This document shows positions 16,141 through 19,870 of a stretch of DNA of 19,870 nt, one piece after another. Below the pieces are notes generated by a model. The model had not been told where the DNA came from, ran no database searches, and was given only the letters and a program-made list of their open reading frames with translations. The DNA lies in the NCBI GenBank assembly GCA_036554605.1, contig DATBMY010000399.1, positions 1-19,870 of the forward strand, in the 5' to 3' direction. The first letter of the stretch is position 1; every line of letters begins with the position of its first letter. The DNA is from DATBMY01 sp036554605. Its GTDB lineage: Bacteria; Acidobacteriota; Blastocatellia; UBA7656. Made by a program: the position numbers and the translations under genes.

Positions 16141-18038
16141 CACGCGGATATGAGCGCGAGCGGTTCTTCAAGGCCCATCGCGGCTACCTGCTCGGCTCTT
16201 TCGCGCCTGAGCCAGCGTTCGAGCATGTAGGCATACCACAACTGATTCGGCGCAAACCCGTCGCGCGCGGCGCGATCAAGCTCTTCGATGAGCGGGCGGG
16301 CGCGCAGCCATCCTTCACGCTCAAGCAAGCCGTCTCGCAGGCTCTCTTCAACCTCGGCCCGCCAGCGGTTCGTTATCCACCTTTGCACAGGAATCTGGAA
16401 GCCGCGCTTGCGCCCCCGCGCAACTCTCTCGCCGATATGGCGGCGGGCAAGCTCGCGTAGTATCGCCTTCAAACGCCCCTTGTGCAGCCGCACGTCGAAC
16501 GGCAGCCGCGCGGCGAACTCCCATAGCTTCTGGTCGAGAAAAGGCGAGCGCGCCTCTATCGAATGATGCATGGTCGCGCCGTCGACCTTCGGCAGGTACT
16601 CGCCTTCGAACCTGTTGCGACGATCATAGTTGAGAAAATCCGCGAGCAGATTCTGCCCGGACGCCGGGGATAACGGTATTTCGAGCTGAGCCACGCTTGC
16701 GCCCGCGATACGCTCGCCGAGCGCGCCCGCCCGACGATACAACTGGAATCCATCACGAGCGCGTGTCACCCCGCCAATTCCCCCGGCTACATAGTCCATG
16801 AAAGAAGCGGCGCGACGAAGCACCCCCGCGCGCGGAAAATGGTCGCGCGCCGCAAGCCACCACTCGGCCGCCTCGCCGGGCAGCGCGCGCGCAAGTCTTG
16901 TGGCCGTGCTGAAATGCTGGTGGCCTTCGTATCCGAGGAAAACATCGTCTCCGCCATCGCCCGTGAGCAGAACTTTGGCCGACCCTTTTATGGCTTCCGA
17001 TACGCGCAGCATTCCAAGCGCGGACGTGCACGCGAAAGGCTCACCGAACGCGGATACCAGTTCGCTCGCATCGGGCGCGTCACCTGCCGAGATCGCCACG
17101 ACCTCGTGCTTGATCTTTAAGACGCTGGCGGTGGCCGCGGCGTCCTTGGTTTCGTCCCACGGGTCGCCTGGCGCGCCCACCGTGTAAGCCGTCACGTCGC
17201 CGCCGAGCTTTGCTATCGCCCAGCATACAAGGCTCGAATCGACCCCGCCGCTCAACAGCGCGCCGACGGGAACGTCGGCATAAAGCCGGACCTTTACAGC
17301 GCCGAGCAAAGCCTCTTCCGCTTGCTCGACTGACTCTTCGAAAGTGATAGGCGCGCTCGATACGCCGGGCACTTGCCAGTACCCGCGCGTGCTGATTTCG
17401 CCGCCGCTCCATTCGACTATCGAAGCGGCGGGCACTTTCGAGACTTCGCGATAGATCGAGCGCTGGTCGGTGATAAATCCGAAGTGCAGGTATTCGACAA
17501 CGGCAGCTTCGTCGATGTCCGAGGCAAATCCTCCGACTCTTAACGCACGCGCAGTCGAAGCGAATCCCAACTTTCCATCAGATGCCGCATAGACCAGCGG
17601 CTTTACTCCGAGTCGGTCGCGCGCGAGGAAGAGTTTTTTCAAGTGGTCGTCCCAAACGGCGAAGGCGAACATGCCGCGCAGGCGCGATACCAGTCCATCA
17701 ATTCCCCATTCGCTGTAGCCGTGCAGGATGACTTCCGTGTCGGTCGTGCTTCGAAACCTGTAGCCGTAACCTGTAAGCTCGGCGCGAAGGTCGCGGAAAT
17801 TGTATATCTCGCCGTTGAAGGTAACGCCTACAGCGCCGCTCTCAAGAGTCATCGGCTGGCGGCCCGCGTCGCTCAGATCGATGATGGCAAGCCGGCGATG
17901 ACCGAGGATGGCGCCTGACCACGTTTCTATGCCACTGCCATCCGGCCCGCGCCGCTCGAGCGCGTCGAGCATACGCCCGATTGCGACAATTCCGCCGTCG
18001 CGATCAAACTCTCCTACCAGTCCAGCAATTCCGCACAT
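16140..18038 (-). CDS. asnB: Asparagine synthase-type amidotransferase, copy 2
   Basis: A 632-residue class II glutamine amidotransferase plus synthetase, a clear but diverged paralogue of the copy at 3559-5505. Glutaminase domain: Cys2 (MCGIAG), RRGPDGSG (29-36), GHRRLAIIDL (46-55), FNGEIYN (74-80) and RGMFAFAVWD (121-130). Synthetase domain: SGGVDSS (263-269) and GDGGDD (360-365), where copy 1 and E. coli AsnB have GEGSDE, so the catalytic Glu position reads Asp. This form is common among amidotransferases that act on sugars or peptides and suggests a different acceptor from copy 1 (inference). The ATG at 18038 lacks a clear ribosome binding site, and the 36-base spacer before it is AT-rich. 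The stop codon at 16140-16142 lies at the edge of the inverted repeat element, so the last residues may have been altered by it. Cytoplasmic. Confidence 0.92.
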   Translation of the reverse strand: MCGIAGLVGEFDRDGGIVAIGRMLDALERRGPDGSGIETWSGAILGHRRLAIIDLSDAGRQPMTLESGAVGVTFNGEIYNFRDLRAELTGYGYRFRSTTDTEVILHGYSEWGIDGLVSRLRGMFAFAVWDDHLKKLFLARDRLGVKPLVYAASDGKLGFASTARALRVGGFASDIDEAAVVEYLHFGFITDQRSIYREVSKVPAASIVEWSGGEISTRGYWQVPGVSSAPITFEESVEQAEEALLGAVKVRLYADVPVGALLSGGVDSSLVCWAIAKLGGDVTAYTVGAPGDPWDETKDAAATASVLKIKHEVVAISAGDAPDASELVSAFGEPFACTSALGMLRVSEAIKGSAKVLLTGDGGDDVFLGYEGHQHFSTATRLARALPGEAAEWWLAARDHFPRAGVLRRAASFMDYVAGGIGGVTRARDGFQLYRRAGALGERIAGASVAQLEIPLSPASGQNLLADFLNYDRRNRFEGEYLPKVDGATMHHSIEARSPFLDQKLWEFAARLPFDVRLHKGRLKAILRELARRHIGERVARGRKRGFQIPVQRWITNRWRAEVEESLRDGLLEREGWLRARPLIEELDRAARDGFAPNQLWYAYMLERWLRRERAEQVAAMGLEEPLALISA

Positions 18039-18074
18039 AAAATAATCAGCAATCGAAAATTCAAAATCTAAAGC

Positions 18075-19460
18075 TCATTGCATGGCCGCATCGCGCCAGC
18101 CCGCCGGATAACGTACCTGCGTGTCAAACTCTCTTGCCGAGAGCAGATCATCTGCGCGCCCCGCGCCCATCTCTCCTACCAGCTCGACGTCACACGCGCG
18201 GAAAGAAGCTACCGGCCATCGGAAATTGCCGAACGCTTCGCGCGTTATAGATATGCGCGCCGGGTCATAACGAAGAAGGTGCGCCCCGACATGATCAATC
18301 GCAGCGGCGTTGCTTCCCATCAAGATGAGCCCGAGCGGGAGTGGCTCGGGCGCGAGCGGCCCATCGCCCTGCCCGGCGATGATCGCGTCGACTATGTGAA
18401 TGACCCTCCGTTCAGGCTCTTGCGAAAGCTGAGCGTCCGCGCGACCGTAAAGCAGTATGCGGTTCAGGTCGAGCCCGGTCCGCCACACGGTGTCGTTGCC
18501 CGACCACGAGCCCTCGACGCCTACCTGATCCCCCATCAGGCGAGCGACGCGGTCCAGTTGCGTGGCGACCGTATTATAAAGTTTGCCCGCCGCCTGCGAC
18601 CGCGCGCTGTTTTGAAGGTCGAGCGTTTGCTCAAGCGCGCGCTTTAAACGGTTGCTGCCCGGGTAGCAATCGCCGCCCGCCGCCGCGCCGCCGGCGCGGT
18701 GATGCGGCAGGAATTCTTTATTTCCGTTGATGCCTATCAGGTTCTTGAGCGCGCATGTTATCCCGGCCTTCTTGTGCGTCTTTAACTTCGGCAGGTTGAT
18801 GATGACATCGGATTCGACGACCTCGCGCGCGACCAGGTACTGGTGGCGGCCTCTCGCATGCGTGCGCGAAAGCAGCCGAGGGTCATAGCAGGTCACGCGA
18901 AAAGACTGGCGGTCATCGCTTATCGGCTCAAGCAGACTGTCGCCGGCCAGATCGAACAGAATGAACTCCTCTTCGGGCAGCAGGTTTTCGGACGCCTGGC
19001 GCACGCCGTCTCGGAAAACGCATTTCGTGCGGCGAAAATCGCGCACGCCTTTAAAACGAGGCTCGCTTTGCTCCAGTTTCTCCGCCCATTCCTTGATCCC
19101 GCTCGCGATTATTAATTCATCGAAATCGCAGCCTTGCACGGGCGCGTCGCCCACGGTCACTCTTGAAGCGCCGGCCGCGAGCGCCGCCGCGACGCTTGCG
19201 CGAATCAAAGTCGCGTGAGTAATAAGCGGTTCGATGCCCCACGGCCCCTGGTTCCGATGCATAACCCAGTTCGGCTTGACAAGCACGCGCGCGCCTTCCG
19301 CAATCACGCCCGCGAGCGGCCCGCGCTCGCCCGCCCAGCCTAAAAAGCGCGCTGCCCGCGCGAGCGCCCGCGTTACCTCATCATCCGCGTATCCGCGCGA
19401 AGCAACGCGAGCGGCGCCCACCCGCGCATCGAATATTGAATCTCTGGCCATAGCTTTCAT
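18075..19460 (-). CDS. DUF362 domain-containing protein
   Basis: A 461-residue protein of the DUF362 family, whose function is not known. Family marks: VLVKPNW (59-65), THATLIRASVAAAL with VTVGDAP (101-107), and INLPKLKTHKKAGITCALKN (221-240), then IVDAIIAGQGDGPLAPEPLPLG and NAAAIDHVGAHLL near the C-terminus. Many DUF362 proteins carry or neighbour 4Fe-4S ferredoxin domains; here the cysteines are scattered singly and no CxxCxxC cluster is seen. The ATG at 19460 is preceded by GAGGTAAGG (19465-19473), and an in-frame ATG three codons on is less well placed. It lies 11 bases downstream of the PaaK/CapK-like gene, so the two are surely cotranscribed. Next to an adenylating enzyme and an amidotransferase it may take part in modifying an acyl or sugar group, which is speculation. 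Soluble; no membrane segment. Confidence 0.88.
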   Translation of the reverse strand: MKAMARDSIFDARVGAARVASRGYADDEVTRALARAARFLGWAGERGPLAGVIAEGARVLVKPNWVMHRNQGPWGIEPLITHATLIRASVAAALAAGASRVTVGDAPVQGCDFDELIIASGIKEWAEKLEQSEPRFKGVRDFRRTKCVFRDGVRQASENLLPEEEFILFDLAGDSLLEPISDDRQSFRVTCYDPRLLSRTHARGRHQYLVAREVVESDVIINLPKLKTHKKAGITCALKNLIGINGNKEFLPHHRAGGAAAGGDCYPGSNRLKRALEQTLDLQNSARSQAAGKLYNTVATQLDRVARLMGDQVGVEGSWSGNDTVWRTGLDLNRILLYGRADAQLSQEPERRVIHIVDAIIAGQGDGPLAPEPLPLGLILMGSNAAAIDHVGAHLLRYDPARISITREAFGNFRWPVASFRACDVELVGEMGAGRADDLLSAREFDTQVRYPAGWRDAAMQ

Positions 19461-19471
19461 TAGACCTTACC

Positions 19472-19870
19472 TCAACCGGGGACGGCCTCGCTCACAACGG
19501 GCCGCCACTTGTTAGCGCGCGTGCGCGGGATCTCGTCGACCACCTTTATGCTCACCGGCAATGCGGGCAGGTTCTTTTCGACCGTGGCGATTATGCTTTT
19601 TGACAGCTGCTCGCCGAAATCGTTGATCGGCACAATCAGCATCTCTATTGTATAATCGGCGCGCTGCACGAGCATGAATTCGCGCACGGGATAATCTTTC
19701 ATCAAGTGCGGTATCTGCAGTCCTGTTATCCAGCGCCCGTCGGGCAGCCACACGCGGTCGGTATCGCGGCCCATGATTTCGCGCACCGCGAAGGCCGGAT
19801 GGCCCGGCCTGCTCGACCCCAAGAAGCGGCCGATGTCGCCTATGCGGTAGCGTATCATCGGCATCGCATC
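19472..19870 (-). CDS. PaaK/CapK-like AMP-forming ligase (C-terminal part; 5' end beyond the window)
   Basis: The last 132 residues of an adenylate-forming enzyme are visible; the frame stays open through base 19870. DAMPMIRYRIGDIGRF matches the P-L-I-R-Y-R-x-G-D hinge motif of phenylacetate-CoA ligase (PaaK) and capsule-locus CapK proteins. GRDTDRVWLPDGRWIT begins the small C-terminal lid domain. The end, IPRTRANKWRPVVSE, fits the usual R-T-x-x-x-K-x-R segment, with the Lys as the likely adenylation Lys. The family activates carboxylic acids as acyl-adenylates, for CoA or another acceptor. In capsule loci the substrate is rarely known. The stop codon at 19472 overlaps the ribosome binding site of the DUF362 gene, a sign of coupled expression. 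Family is well supported; the substrate-binding part is not in the window. Confidence 0.85.
   Translation of the reverse strand, partial: DAMPMIRYRIGDIGRFLGSSRPGHPAFAVREIMGRDTDRVWLPDGRWITGLQIPHLMKDYPVREFMLVQRADYTIEMLIVPINDFGEQLSKSIIATVEKNLPALPVSIKVVDEIPRTRANKWRPVVSEAVPG

Noticed and set aside
5125..17685. An identical 28-base word at 5125-5152 and 17658-17685
   Set aside because: It encodes the conserved RLRGMFAFA motif in both amidotransferase genes. Shared residues and strong GC codon preference explain it without recent duplication or gene conversion.

Overview
The window is one dense, GC-rich gene block in which every credible gene lies on the minus strand, so transcription runs from right (19870) to left (1). 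No stretch longer than about 225 bases lacks a gene. The content is that of an exopolysaccharide/capsule biosynthesis locus: three GT4-type glycosyltransferases, a membrane GT39-type transferase, a GDP-mannose/UDP-glucose dehydrogenase, a two-domain oxidoreductase, a heparinase II/III-family lyase, two asparagine-synthase-type amidotransferases, a DUF362 protein, the C-terminal part of a PaaK/CapK-like adenylating enzyme, an alkaline-phosphatase-superfamily protein and a kinase-fold protein. At the left edge is the start of what looks like an ExeA-type ATPase. No flippase, polymerase, priming sugar transferase, Wzz/Wzc or exosortase gene is present, so the window is an internal part of a larger cluster. 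The gene style, the intergenic double hairpins and the combination with an ExeA-like ATPase suggest a GC-rich soil-type bacterium, possibly Acidobacteriota. That taxonomic guess is inference only; there is no rRNA or other marker here.

In order of transcription: (a) 19870-18075, PaaK/CapK-like ligase (partial) and DUF362 protein, 11 bases apart. (b) 18038-16140, the second asparagine-synthase-like amidotransferase. (c) 16140-15917, a spacer holding a mobile-element-like inverted repeat and an AT-rich leader. (d) 15916-8226, two GT4 transferases, the two-domain oxidoreductase, the AP-superfamily protein and the GT39-like membrane protein, with short spacers. (e) 8225-8059, a spacer with two adjacent hairpins. 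(f) 8058-1, heparinase-family protein, first amidotransferase, third GT4, AlgD-like dehydrogenase, kinase-like protein and ExeA-like ATPase, tightly packed with one TAAATG junction and one 4-base ATGA overlap.

Working model (inference): the AlgD-like dehydrogenase makes an acidic nucleotide sugar. The oxidoreductase and the amidotransferases may modify or amidate sugars. The GT4 enzymes assemble a glycan on the cytoplasmic face, and the GT39-like protein adds a lipid-donated sugar on the outside. The lyase-like protein trims or remodels a uronate-containing product. Two proteins look catalytically degenerate: the kinase (VAIK Lys, HRD Asp and glycine-rich loop altered) and the AP-superfamily protein (expected metal-ligand Asp positions read Asn/Ser). 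These, with the repeat elements that overlap the 3' ends of two genes, are the parts most worth following up.
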